Source: Lachnospiraceae bacterium AB2028 (GTDB lineage Bacteria; Bacillota; Clostridia; Lachnospirales; Lachnospiraceae). From it: DNA of 64,000 nucleotides. A program made the translations under genes and the position numbers. The stretch spans positions 62,001-126,000 of the forward strand of contig JHYJ01000008.1 of the NCBI GenBank assembly GCA_000621425.1. Direction: 5' to 3'. Shown one piece after another: positions 41,756 to 50,664 of the stretch; position 1 is the stretch's first letter, and the number at the start of each line of letters is the position of its first letter. The notes below the pieces were generated by a model. The model was given only the letters and a program-made list of their open reading frames with translations, was not told the origin of the DNA and searched no databases.

Positions 41756-42265
41756 TCAGCCTGCTTTGCCGCAGCACTTCTTGTATTTCTTTCCGCTTCC
41801 GCAGGGACAGGGATCGTTGGGATAAATCTTTTCAGGTTTCTTAACTGTTCCCATTTCCCTTGCTTCCTTGGTAAGTGCCGCACGCTTTTCCTCATCAAAT
41901 ATAGCGTTCCATTCAGGCAGTGTATAAAGCCACTCAGCCTTGGCATCTACCATATTCTTGAAAAGCATTTCCTTATCGAAAGCTAAGGATACTTCAGTGT
42001 TCTCATCCATTGTATCGATAGGATTCTCTACCTTAAGGCTTTCCTGAATGCCCTCAAGGAAACCTACCATGTACATAAGTGAAATGTCATACTTTTCTGC
42101 CAGTCCCTTTACTGTTCCCTTTACTTCAGTATCAGGCTCTTTTAAAAGCTGTGCGTAGATTGCCTGCTCTTTTGCAAAATAGTCATCCCACAATCTCTTA
42201 AGGGACTCCCTGCTGTGATTCTGTGTATCATAGGCTTTACTGTGCCATTCTTCAAGAAGTGTCAT
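41756..42265 (-). CDS. SEC-C motif protein
   Basis: 169 residues. A helical N-terminal region (about 1-120) contains no motif I can name. The C-terminus is a SEC-C zinc-binding motif, NDPCPCGSGKKYKKCCG near 150-166. The motif, known from the SecA C-terminus, can bind zinc and contact nucleic acids or proteins. GGAGA precedes the ATG. A terminator separates it from the downstream CobW genes, so it is a single-gene unit. Confidence 0.82.
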   Translation of the reverse strand: MTLLEEWHSKAYDTQNHSRESLKRLWDDYFAKEQAIYAQLLKEPDTEVKGTVKGLAEKYDISLMYMVGFLEGIQESLKVENPIDTMDENTEVSLAFDKEMLFKNMVDAKAEWLYTLPEWNAIFDEEKRAALTKEAREMGTVKKPEKIYPNDPCPCGSGKKYKKCCGKAG

Positions 42266-42402
42266 GCTTTATCTCCTTTATTTATCCTTATTGCACGCCA
42301 GGCTGCATCCACACATCCTAAGCGTTATTACCGTTTCATCCGACAACATACTATACCACAAACAGCGTCTGTTATCAATCCATTGTTATTTAAGCCCGGG
42401 TA

Positions 42403-43395
42403 TCACTTTACCTCGCCACTCATGTCGTTTATAACTATGGACACCATCCCATTCTCCTGCTTGAAAGAAAAGACATTCTTATCCGACAGAAGATCCACGG
42501 GTACCAGAAGCTCTATGCCGCTCTTTGTTGTGATTTTCTGTTTCTTTGCAAGACTCCGCCTCGTCTTCGGGCTTACATACACTGGCTGCTCCTTTATCTC
42601 CATGTCAGCGGCCTGCTGCTCGTAACGCTCCATAGCCTTTTCATTCCCGGAGAAAACCGTATCCCTGATACGCTTGGGATTGATCTCCCCTTCTTCCCTG
42701 GCGGTATCGGCCACCACACGCCTGTACTCAAAGATCTTCTGGGGCGCCTCATCCTCGTAGCACTCCTTTATGGTATTGGTCATGACATCCTGTATTACCT
42801 TTACCACTTCCTTCTCGGACTTACGAAGGCTGATCTTCAGGATGCATTCAGCCATATAGTTTACATACTGACCGTCCACCATGCACTTGGAGTCAGACAT
42901 GGAAACTCTGTTTTCGAATACATTTATAAAGAAATAGTCATATTCTTTCTGAGTATGGGACGGAAGCAACCTGTAATCCTTGGTCCAGGTAAGCTCGCCA
43001 TCCGAATTCTTCTCACATGAAAACTTTGTCTGATAGTTCAACTTGAAGAAAGCTATGACCGGCTGCTCATCAACAGTTGCATAAACAAATAACCCGCTGC
43101 CCGGGCTCATTTCAGCCACCTGCTTTAACAGATCATGCATTTCGTCAGCCACTACGTCCACAAAAGCATCAAAACCGTCTGCATTTTCTGGAACTATGGC
43201 TGCCAGAAAAGAATCCTCATCATAAACAGCCTTCCTGGAAGCAACATTATCGTAGTTGTATGCGATCAGCTGCAGGATATAGTCATATATCTCCCCGTCG
43301 GGATCAAGCGTATATTCATTATAATCCACAAAAGTTGCCCCGGCATCTATGGAGCTGATGAAACATCTGTGGGGCTCTATCTTTGATTTTGTCAT
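42403..43395 (-). CDS. NdpA/YejK-type nucleoid-associated protein
   Basis: 330 residues matching the 37-kDa nucleoid-associated family: an N-terminal domain (about 1-190) with DYFFINVFENRVSMSDSKCMVDGQYVNYMAEC-type strands and a C-terminal part with KQKITTKSGIELLVPVDLL near 280, typical of the family. These proteins bind DNA and may influence recombination or nucleoid shape; the biochemical role is unsettled. GGAGG precedes the ATG. It is divergent from the tRNA-Arg gene. Confidence 0.8.
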   Translation of the reverse strand: MTKSKIEPHRCFISSIDAGATFVDYNEYTLDPDGEIYDYILQLIAYNYDNVASRKAVYDEDSFLAAIVPENADGFDAFVDVVADEMHDLLKQVAEMSPGSGLFVYATVDEQPVIAFFKLNYQTKFSCEKNSDGELTWTKDYRLLPSHTQKEYDYFFINVFENRVSMSDSKCMVDGQYVNYMAECILKISLRKSEKEVVKVIQDVMTNTIKECYEDEAPQKIFEYRRVVADTAREEGEINPKRIRDTVFSGNEKAMERYEQQAADMEIKEQPVYVSPKTRRSLAKKQKITTKSGIELLVPVDLLSDKNVFSFKQENGMVSIVINDMSGEVK

Positions 43396-43462
43396 TTCTA
43401 TCCTCCGGAAAATAATAATAAATCATGATAACACCCAGAAAAATATTTTTCAATTTTTCAAT

Positions 43463-43491
43463 TTGACATTTTCTTTTGCTTGTGCTATTCT
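43463..43491 (+). promoter_or_regulatory. Promoter of the tRNA-Arg gene
   Basis: Perfect TTGACA (43463-43468), 17 bp, TATTCT (43486-43491). The start would lie about 25 nt before the tRNA. Confidence 0.65.
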
Positions 43492-43522
43492 ACCGCATGG
43501 ACGTTTTTCGTCCCCAATATTC

Positions 43523-43596
43523 GTGCGTGTAGCTCAGCTGGATAGAGCGTCTGGCTACGGACCAGAAGGTCGTGGGTTCGAATCCTGTCACGCACA
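43523..43596 (+). tRNA. tRNA-Arg (anticodon ACG)
   Basis: The acceptor stem GTGCGTG pairs with CACGCAC, with discriminator A at 43596. D arm GCTC/GAGC, anticodon stem TCTGG/CCAGA, loop CTACGGA with ACG at 43557-43559, T loop TTCGAAT. The T stem (GTGGG/CCTGT) holds three wobble pairs. CCA is not encoded. The adenine at 34 would be deaminated to inosine to read CGU, CGC and CGA. Confidence 0.97.
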
Positions 43597-43600
43597 TATA

Positions 43601-43634
43601 AGCCGGTTCCCTTGCGGAACCGGTTTTATTTTTA
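43601..43634 (+). terminator. Intrinsic terminator of tRNA-Arg
   Basis: AGCCGGTTCC pairs with GGAACCGGTT around CTTGC and runs into TTTATTTTTAT, directly after the tRNA. Confidence 0.88.
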
Positions 43635-43649
43635 TATCATATATTGAGT

Positions 43650-44594
43650 ATGAAAAAAGACTTCTTCGACAATCATTTTGAGCATACTGACTTAGACTAT
43701 CCGGTGGGAGTCTATTACATAGACTTGGACCGTATGTACAGTAACTGCGTCCGTTCCCACTGGCATGAAGAAATGGAGATCGACCTGGTCAGGGAAGGCC
43801 AGGCTGTCTTTACCACGGGGGGCAACAGCTTTACCGTGTCTGCCGGCGAAGGCGTCTGGATAAACAGGAACCGTCTCCATTCCATTAAGCCCTGCGAGGG
43901 TTCCCACTGTGTGATCCTGTCCATCCTTTTTCATCCTTCATACATTTTTGATCATCCGGATGCATTCCTCGGGGTCAAATACTTTAAGCCCCTTATAGAA
44001 AACACAACTCTTACGCATCTCATACTCACAAGGAATGACCTCTACGGACAAAAGGCTCTGGAGCGTATAAATGAAATCCTGGAGGCAAATCTTAATTCTG
44101 CTTTCGGCTATGAGCTTGAAACCAAGAGCAGTCTCTGCTCACTTTGGCTACAGTTATTGGAAATGAGCAACCGCACCGAATATAATGCTGAAGAAGCCGA
44201 CAAGGTGGCAACTGACGAAATGCGCCTGCAGAACGCCATTCTATTCATCCATGATAATTTCACCCAAAAGCTTACACTGGATGAGATAGCAGACTCCATT
44301 CACGTAAGCAAAAGTGAATGCTGCCGGTGTTTTAAAAGATCCATATCCAGCACTCCCTTCGATTATCTAATGCAGCACAGGATATACAAATCAGCGCTCA
44401 TGCTACAGCGTGATACCCACGGCGCCATGAGCATTCAGGAGCTTGCGCGTCAGAGTGGTTTCAATAACGCAAGCTACTACAACAAGATCTTCAAAAAATA
44501 TCTCGGATGTACCCCCTTGGAATATAGGGAAAACATAAAAAAAAGCCACAGGGACGCACTCAATCCCTTTGGCATTCCTTTGGCAAGGCTATAA
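43650..44594 (+). CDS. AraC-family transcriptional regulator with cupin sensor
   Basis: 314 residues from the ATG at 43650 (a TTG two codons earlier is possible; no strong ribosome site is seen). An N-terminal cupin (about 20-110: HWHEEMEIDLVREGQAVFTTGGNSF) likely binds a sugar or metabolite. The C-terminal two-HTH domain has KLTLDEIADSIHVSKSECCRCFKRS near 215 and IQELARQSGFNNASYYNKIFKKYLG near 262. It probably activates a sugar-use gene, not present here. It starts directly after the tRNA terminator and converges with sortase B. Confidence 0.9.
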   Translation: MKKDFFDNHFEHTDLDYPVGVYYIDLDRMYSNCVRSHWHEEMEIDLVREGQAVFTTGGNSFTVSAGEGVWINRNRLHSIKPCEGSHCVILSILFHPSYIFDHPDAFLGVKYFKPLIENTTLTHLILTRNDLYGQKALERINEILEANLNSAFGYELETKSSLCSLWLQLLEMSNRTEYNAEEADKVATDEMRLQNAILFIHDNFTQKLTLDEIADSIHVSKSECCRCFKRSISSTPFDYLMQHRIYKSALMLQRDTHGAMSIQELARQSGFNNASYYNKIFKKYLGCTPLEYRENIKKSHRDALNPFGIPLARL

Positions 44595-44597
44595 TCT

Positions 44598-45524
44598 TCA
44601 CTCTATTCTTTTACCAATCACAACAAAACGCCCTGTCTCAGTCTGATAGGAGCATGTGGAGAGCGTGATAAATTCATCGCCATAGACAGCCGTCACCCCG
44701 GTATCATACAGGGACAGCCGTTTTATATTGTCATAAAAATAATTAAACTCTTCTTCCGTGTCAGCCTGAAAGAAATCATAGTACTTGAATTTATCTGAAT
44801 CCTTCTCATAAACCTGGGTATAGAAGGCAGCAATCAGCTCATACTTTCTCTTTTCATACAGCGAGTCGAAACATATGATCGAATGTTCCTTGCCGTAGGC
44901 TTCCTTTTCGTACCTTACCAGCTTGCCGAACATCGCATTCACTATCAGGTGATGCCCATGAATTATCAGGTTAGTCCCCGGCGCAGTACCGTCTGTATAG
45001 AAACGCTTTGCGGTTCCCGTTCCCACAACGGAATCCGTATCCATTATCAATGAACCATTTGCATTTTTCTTCTTGTAAAAATCCCTGTACAGATAATAAT
45101 TCTCATCCTCCGGAGTCTGCATGACCGGGTAATCAATAACAGTCCCTTCAACATAGAGCCATCCGCATATATCCGGGTTCTGTTCATACAGAGTTTCATA
45201 CTCAGGCAGCATCCCCGGCTTGTCATCCACAGTGATGCCTTCTGATGCATACATCTCCCGCATCATCTTAAGTGCTGCACCGTCGTAAGGAACAGCCACG
45301 TCACCGGAAACTGCCGAAAGGTCATCGGACACAGAACCAGCGGACACCTGGTCCCTTACTTCCTTCAGCTCTTCTGTCTGCCGCCTCACCTGCAGCACAT
45401 CATAATAATGCTTCCCTAAGACTATTATTCCTACGGCAAAACAGACACAGGATATCACTAGCAGGATATCCCTGATTGTATCCGTGCTTATCTTATTTTT
45501 ATCTGTATCCCATATCTTTTTCAT
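44598..45524 (-). CDS. Class B sortase
   Basis: 308 residues. One N-terminal helix (about 20-42) anchors the enzyme with its catalytic domain outside. Catalytic residues are visible: His in TNLIIHGHH near 192, Cys in FITLSTCSYQ near 286 and Arg in GRFVVIGKR at the C-terminus. Sequence such as CGWLYVEGTVIDYPVMQ near 122 is typical of sortase B. It cleaves an NPxTx-type signal and links the protein to peptidoglycan. No obvious substrate is in the window. Its start lies inside the end of the upstream YARHG gene (26-bp overlap), so they are co-translated. Confidence 0.93.
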   Translation of the reverse strand: MKKIWDTDKNKISTDTIRDILLVISCVCFAVGIIVLGKHYYDVLQVRRQTEELKEVRDQVSAGSVSDDLSAVSGDVAVPYDGAALKMMREMYASEGITVDDKPGMLPEYETLYEQNPDICGWLYVEGTVIDYPVMQTPEDENYYLYRDFYKKKNANGSLIMDTDSVVGTGTAKRFYTDGTAPGTNLIIHGHHLIVNAMFGKLVRYEKEAYGKEHSIICFDSLYEKRKYELIAAFYTQVYEKDSDKFKYYDFFQADTEEEFNYFYDNIKRLSLYDTGVTAVYGDEFITLSTCSYQTETGRFVVIGKRIE

Positions 45525-47142
45525 ACTGTACGATCAGGTCCCTGTTTGCCACTTCATATTCATTAAATATGGACTCGTCAAAGTCTTCGGGATCTATGGT
45601 ACCGTTATACCAGCTCAGTGAATCAAAATATGCCTGAAGGGTCTCATCCTGGAACCTCCTGCCATGCCTTGCAAACAGTTCGTTTCTTGCAAGCCTGCAT
45701 TCCTCAGCCGTAAGCCCCATCAGCTCATCCATTGTATAGTACCTGCTGTCGCTTCCGGGAAGAATGTATTCGTTGTTATTTCTTACGTTGTGGTAATCCG
45801 TAGCATAGGTGGACTCGAATCTCTTGTGGGTAACCTTTCCCCCTTCTGCAAACAGATAGTTTATTTTGCCTAAACAGCTGATATCCCCCGTAGCATAATA
45901 GTCGCTTAATTCCGAATATGGTTCGTAAACTAAAGGATTCTCTCCACGCAGGCCTACAAGCCTTTCCAGACCATCCTCATCCTCGATCTGCATTGAAATG
46001 TAAGAAAAGACATCTGCCGTGTTTTCAAATCCCAGGTGCTTAAGCCTGCTCTTACATACCCTTGCCGCATCCTCCGTGCCCGAATCATCGCTTCCGCAGA
46101 ACCTTTCATCAAAATCCGGAACGAAAGCACTGCCGTCATAATGTGAGACGTAAAGAACATTCTCTATTCCATCAGCAAACAGACAGCTGACCCCCATGCA
46201 GTCAAGCGCAATGTACTTTTCATTTTCAAATTCATTGATGCAGATATTCAGCTCCTGTATATCACCGTAAAGGCATTCAAGGGCAGAAGCGTTAACCACC
46301 TCCGCACCTATCACCGCAACCGGCACTGATGCAGAAAGAAATGCCTGAGACATGGCATCAACCTCAAACATCTCAATATACACGGTACTATGCTCCATGC
46401 GGACCACGAGCATCTCGCTTCTCATGTCGTTATCAAAGTCAGCGATCTTATAAGTCATCACGCCTTCTACGCTGTCATCAAATGACTTGTAAGATGGAGA
46501 AATATAGCCGCTGTAGGATTTTTCGAAATAGCTAAGCCCTATTGACTGATCCATATCAAAGATGCCACAGCCGGCTATCAGCTTATCCTTACAGTATTTT
46601 TCCAGCACATCCACATCATCTTTTTTATTCAGCCCGGATCCCGGATCATCCGGCAAAATCCCAGAACCATCTCCTGTATCCGAACTACCGGAAGTACCGG
46701 TATCCCCTGTAGAACCGGCGTCAGGGACATCTCCCGGATCGGTATCACCGCCGGTATCCGCCACCGTATTTCCCCCGGGTTCACCCTGCCCGTTTCCCCT
46801 ATTCCTCAGCGTAAAAGCACCTGTTATGACCACAGCAGCTACTACGACCACTGCTGCCACAAGCACAAAGGCTCCGATTCCTGCAATTATCCAGGGAACA
46901 GGACTTTTTTTACTGCCATTATTCTGCCGGGATGCAGTCGGCTGTGGTGCGCCCTGAGCAGCCATCCCTTGTTCAACAGGCGTACTCACAGTTTGCTGAA
47001 CATCATCAGACTTTTGCGTCACCTGCTCCACCGTTTCTTCAGCAGGTGCTGATCCATCATTTCCACTCTCTGCCAGGCTGCCGCATCCCGGACAGAACAT
47101 CATGCCTTCCTGTATTTCTTTTCCACAATTCTTACATATCAT
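45499..47142 (-). CDS. Zinc-ribbon membrane protein with YARHG domain
   Basis: 547 residues from the ATG at 47142; a TTG six codons earlier is less likely. A zinc ribbon (MICKNCGKEIQEGMMFCPGCG) occupies residues 1-23, a linker follows, then one membrane helix near 85-110. The outside part begins with a Gly/Asp/Thr-rich stretch and ends in a YARHG domain (EECRLARNELFARHGRRFQDETLQAYF near 480-507, then Trp-Tyr). YARHG domains are extracellular and of uncertain role. The zinc ribbon would face the cytosol. DegV ends 20 bp upstream and sortase B overlaps downstream. Confidence 0.8.
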   Translation of the reverse strand: MICKNCGKEIQEGMMFCPGCGSLAESGNDGSAPAEETVEQVTQKSDDVQQTVSTPVEQGMAAQGAPQPTASRQNNGSKKSPVPWIIAGIGAFVLVAAVVVVAAVVITGAFTLRNRGNGQGEPGGNTVADTGGDTDPGDVPDAGSTGDTGTSGSSDTGDGSGILPDDPGSGLNKKDDVDVLEKYCKDKLIAGCGIFDMDQSIGLSYFEKSYSGYISPSYKSFDDSVEGVMTYKIADFDNDMRSEMLVVRMEHSTVYIEMFEVDAMSQAFLSASVPVAVIGAEVVNASALECLYGDIQELNICINEFENEKYIALDCMGVSCLFADGIENVLYVSHYDGSAFVPDFDERFCGSDDSGTEDAARVCKSRLKHLGFENTADVFSYISMQIEDEDGLERLVGLRGENPLVYEPYSELSDYYATGDISCLGKINYLFAEGGKVTHKRFESTYATDYHNVRNNNEYILPGSDSRYYTMDELMGLTAEECRLARNELFARHGRRFQDETLQAYFDSLSWYNGTIDPEDFDESIFNEYEVANRDLIVQYEKDMGYR

Positions 47143-47162
47143 AAAAACACGTCCCCGCAAAT

Positions 47163-48008
47163 TTACTCAATAAACAATACGCCAAGAGTGCCATAACCGC
47201 AATGGGATGAGATAACGCCCCCGGCTCTTGTAACCAGTACCTCATCAAAGTAGCCCAGATCAAGAAGATAGCTCCGGACACTTTCAACTATCACATCATC
47301 ACATCCCGCATGAGTTATAAACACCCTGTCTTTTTTCGCACTCTTAAGGTCTTTCTCCAAATCCTGTACATATTCGGAAACAACCCTGTGCATTTTGCCA
47401 CGGTATTTCTTTTCCGGCCCCATGACCCCGTTGGTAACGGCTATGCTGGGATGGAGCTTGAGTATGCTTCCTAACATGGCTGTCAGGCCGCTGCACCGTC
47501 CGCCCCTATGAAGGTACACAAGTGTATCCACGACAAAACTTGCACGTACCCTTGGAATAAATTCTTCTACTTTTGATACGATCTCACCTGCAGCCATGCC
47601 GTCTTTCGCCATTACAGCTGCTTCTATCACCAAAAGACCGATACCGGTAGAAAGGCTCCTTGAATCCACCACATGGATATGGTCTGTATAGTCGATTTCC
47701 TCTGCCGCAAGTTTCATCACATTGAATGAAGTAGACATTTCCGATGATATGGTAAAAGCTACCACATCGTCACCGGAATCCTTATACCTGCTGAAAACTT
47801 CTATTGCCTTATCTATGGCCGGTGCAGATGTCTTAGGTGTAGTCCCATGCTCGTCTGACCACTTGTATATTTCATCCGGCTCAATATCCACCCCGTCCTC
47901 ATACTCTTTCTCACCAAGAATGATATGGAGCGGGATGATCTCAATTCCATACCTTTCCACTAATTCTGCAGACAGATCACAGGTACTGTCTGAAACTACT
48001 TTTACCAT
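47163..48008 (-). CDS. DegV-family fatty-acid-binding protein
   Basis: 281 residues. VVSDSTCDL near residue 3, DGVDIEPDEIY near 38 and TSAPAIDKAIEVF near 60 are DegV motifs, and the fatty-acid pocket residues lie in STSFNVMKLAAEEI near 100 and SRSLSTGIGLLV near 125. DegV (FakB-like) proteins present fatty acids to a kinase for phosphorylation and phospholipid synthesis. GGGG lies upstream of the ATG. It may lead the DegV-YARHG-srtB run. Confidence 0.93.
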   Translation of the reverse strand: MVKVVSDSTCDLSAELVERYGIEIIPLHIILGEKEYEDGVDIEPDEIYKWSDEHGTTPKTSAPAIDKAIEVFSRYKDSGDDVVAFTISSEMSTSFNVMKLAAEEIDYTDHIHVVDSRSLSTGIGLLVIEAAVMAKDGMAAGEIVSKVEEFIPRVRASFVVDTLVYLHRGGRCSGLTAMLGSILKLHPSIAVTNGVMGPEKKYRGKMHRVVSEYVQDLEKDLKSAKKDRVFITHAGCDDVIVESVRSYLLDLGYFDEVLVTRAGGVISSHCGYGTLGVLFIE

Positions 48009-48133
48009 CTCATTTATCCCCTTAAACCAAATTCAATCTATGTTATATTTTATCTCAAACCTTTTTTCATTCAACCCTTTTTGCATAACAGGGCATACTT
48101 CATGATTATAACGCTTTATGGTATTATAGTACG

Positions 48134-48529
48134 ATGAAATCAAAAATAACTTCCAATACAATTTTTTCAGTCTGCGTAGGCGCATTAATGATCCTTATTG
48201 TCATAGGGCTCATGGATATCCGTGAAAATTATGAACATCATGGAATCAACCCGCCTGACAGATTTTCTGACTGGACAATGACCGACGATACCGGCAGTAC
48301 CCGGGTAACTCTTCCGGTCCGTTTCTCCAAAAAAGGCGCCACCACCTTTGAAACTACCCTGCCTGAGATCACGCCGGGGCAGGAACTCTGGATACATGTT
48401 AAATTCAATTCCATGAAAGCCTATGTGGATGGCAAGCAGATCTGTGAGATAATGAAGATCGCTGGCACTGAAATGTATCATAACAAATCCGACTATTACA
48501 AAAAGAGCGGATTAGACAGGCGCAGATAA
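48134..48529 (+). pseudogene. Truncated N-terminal fragment of a membrane sensor-like protein
   Basis: 131 residues: one N-terminal helix (about 10-27), then an extracellular beta domain (FSDWTMTDDTGSTRVTLPVRF and LWIHVKFNSMKAYVDGKQIC). The plan matches the start of sensor proteins with an outer jelly-roll domain ahead of transmembrane helices and a signalling domain, such as 7TMR-DISMED2 types. Here the frame stops just after the domain begins, at KKSGLDRRR, and its last 18 bp overlap the 3' end of larC. No ribosome site precedes the ATG. It is most likely the 5' remnant of a larger gene cut off by rearrangement. Confidence 0.5.
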
Positions 48530-49711
48530 TAAAGCCCTGGCTTCTTCCAGGCTGATTCCTTTTTCAACAGCTATCCGGGCCAGGTCATCATACTCTGTTT
48601 TCCGTCTCTCCACTCCGAATCCTGATGAGATCTTCTGATGAACCACGCCGTACTCTGTATCTATTTCTTCGCCATGGCGTCCAAGGGTATATCTTTCCAT
48701 GACGCAGTGCCTTATGCCTATGGTCTTAGTATATTTAAAGATACTATGCACCATTTTTTCCTTGTCAGCATTTTTACACAGGACATGCAGGATCTGACCG
48801 GGACGTCCCTTTTTCATATATGCGGCAACAGTATAGACATCCAGCGCGCCCTCTGACATAAGCCGTTCCGTTGCAAAGCCCAGCTCTTCTCCTGTCATAT
48901 CATCTATGTTACATATCATTTCAGTTATGCTGCCGTCCGTATTCATTTCATTTGTAGTACACTCACCGATGATTGCCCTGACACAGTTTGCAGCCTCGAA
49001 ATCCTTCTTTCCCATTCCATAACCGATGCCTGAAACCGTCATGGCCGGCATGTTTCCGAAATCATCCGCAAAGTATTTAAGAAGAGCCGCACCGGTGGGG
49101 GTACAGAGTTCTCCCTTTATATTGCCGCCATAAACAGGACAGCCTTTTAAAATATATGCCGTCGCAGGTGCAGGTACCGGAAGCAGGCCATGGGCACACT
49201 TTACCTGGCCGCTGCCCACGTGAACCGGGGATGCGGTAACTTTGGGCCGCCCCAGCTTGTCCATCAGATAACATACCGCAGCAATGTCAGCAATAGCATC
49301 CATCCTGCCAACCTCGTGAAAATGTATGTCAGAAACAGGGACTCCATGCACATGGCTTTCAGCTTCTGCTATCAGATTATAGACAGCGCATATGTCCTGC
49401 TTTATTTTTTCAGCTATACTGAGCCCGGCTATTATTTTTCCCATGTCAGCTAAAGAGCTGTGATGGTGGCCATGGTCATCACCATCATCATGCATATGCT
49501 CGTCTTCTTCAGTGCCGTTAACCCTGACAGTTATATGTGTTCCGCTGATGCCGCACTTGACGGATCTTTCCTTCTCGTAACAGACTCCGGGTATACCAAA
49601 GGAATTGAGTTCAAAAATGACAGCATCCGCATCAGGAAGAAGCTCCATTAAAGCTCCGGTAAGCATATCCCCTGCCGCACCCATTGAACAGTCTATGTAT
49701 AATAGTTTCAA
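48512..49711 (-). CDS. larC: LarC nickel-insertion protein
   Basis: 399 residues. LYIDCSMGAAGDMLTGALMELL at the start and FHEVGRMDAIADI near 130 are LarC hallmarks. A His-rich loop HMHDDGDDHGHHH near 72-84 probably binds nickel. The protein loads nickel into the pincer cofactor precursor for lactate racemase-type enzymes. It overlaps larB by 4 bp and is a single ORF here, without the two-frame arrangement seen in some lactobacilli. larA and larE are not in the window. Confidence 0.92.
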   Translation of the reverse strand: MKLLYIDCSMGAAGDMLTGALMELLPDADAVIFELNSFGIPGVCYEKERSVKCGISGTHITVRVNGTEEDEHMHDDGDDHGHHHSSLADMGKIIAGLSIAEKIKQDICAVYNLIAEAESHVHGVPVSDIHFHEVGRMDAIADIAAVCYLMDKLGRPKVTASPVHVGSGQVKCAHGLLPVPAPATAYILKGCPVYGGNIKGELCTPTGAALLKYFADDFGNMPAMTVSGIGYGMGKKDFEAANCVRAIIGECTTNEMNTDGSITEMICNIDDMTGEELGFATERLMSEGALDVYTVAAYMKKGRPGQILHVLCKNADKEKMVHSIFKYTKTIGIRHCVMERYTLGRHGEEIDTEYGVVHQKISSGFGVERRKTEYDDLARIAVEKGISLEEARALLSAPV

Positions 49712-50463
49712 GCTTTTACCCCCATATGATTGATCATGTTAGCCATATACCCTGCGCCAAAGCCGTTATCAATATTGACTACAGACACGCCGCTCGCACA
49801 TGAATTAAGCATGGAAAGCAGGGCTGACAGTCCGTTAAATGATGCGCCGTATCCCACGCTGGTCGGAACCGCTATCACCGGGCAGTCTGCCATTCCGCCT
49901 ATAACACTGGCCAGAGCGCCTTCCATTCCTGCAACGGCAATTATCACTGATGCGCTCATAAGCTCATCCTTATGGGCAAACAGCCTATGTATGCCGGCCA
50001 CCCCCACGTCATAGACCCGTACTACCTCATTACCCAAAAACTCGGCAGTAACAGCAGCCTCTTCGGCTATCGGAATATCGCTGGTTCCTCCGGTGGCCAC
50101 TACGATCTTTCCTATGCCGTAGGCCTTGATCATTTCTCCTACAATACCTATACGTGCATCTTCATAATAGCTAAGCTTTACTTTTTCTCCTACTATATCA
50201 GCCGCTTCCCCGGAAAGACGTGTTATTAGAATCTGATCCTGTCCGTTTGAAAGCATCGTTTCCACTATGCCAAGTATCTGCTCCGGCTTTTTCCCGGCAG
50301 CATATATAACCTCTGCCACCCCCTGCCTGACCTTCCTGTGAAGATCAACCTTGGCATAGCCTATATCCGCAAAGGGCTGCAGCCTTAAGTCCATAAGTGC
50401 TTCATCCACGCTCATTGATCCGTCTTTTACTTTTTCCAGTATCTCTTTTATATCCTCATTCAA
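49708..50463 (-). CDS. larB: LarB, pyridinium-biscarboxylate synthase
   Basis: 251 residues with the AIR carboxylase-like fold: VATGGTSDIPIAEEA near residue 121, YDVGVAGIHRLFAH near 148, AVAGMEGALASVIGG near 172 and VGYGASFNGLSALLSMLNSC near 204. LarB carboxylates and hydrolyses nicotinic acid adenine dinucleotide to start the nickel-pincer cofactor. It is first in the larB-larC operon, behind a promoter at 50539-50567. Confidence 0.93.
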   Translation of the reverse strand: MNEDIKEILEKVKDGSMSVDEALMDLRLQPFADIGYAKVDLHRKVRQGVAEVIYAAGKKPEQILGIVETMLSNGQDQILITRLSGEAADIVGEKVKLSYYEDARIGIVGEMIKAYGIGKIVVATGGTSDIPIAEEAAVTAEFLGNEVVRVYDVGVAGIHRLFAHKDELMSASVIIAVAGMEGALASVIGGMADCPVIAVPTSVGYGASFNGLSALLSMLNSCASGVSVVNIDNGFGAGYMANMINHMGVKA

Positions 50464-50538
50464 ACCCAGCCCCGCCCTTCCGGTCTTTTATGAAATGTCA
50501 AACACTACGCAAATAGAATGATCGTTACACTTAACATC

Positions 50539-50567
50539 ATAGTATGATATCGTTCTTTCAAGGTCAA
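50539..50567 (-). promoter_or_regulatory. Promoter of larB-larC
   Basis: On the minus strand TTGACC (50562-50567) and TACTAT (50539-50544) are 17 bp apart. The leader would be about 69 nt. Confidence 0.55.
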
Positions 50568-50602
50568 TCAGATTTTTACTTTTTATCTGATGTTGAAAAC
50601 AG

Positions 50603-50608
50603 TATAAT
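50603..50608 (+). promoter_or_regulatory. Candidate -10 box for the 223-residue membrane protein
   Basis: A perfect TATAAT lies 57 bp upstream of the start at 50665. A 7-bp inverted repeat (50567-50573 and 50585-50591) covers the -35 area, which itself is poor. Confidence 0.4.
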
Positions 50609-50664
50609 ATGAGCATAACTACAATTTCCTTTGACGAACCAGACATCCTATATGAGGGCAGCCA

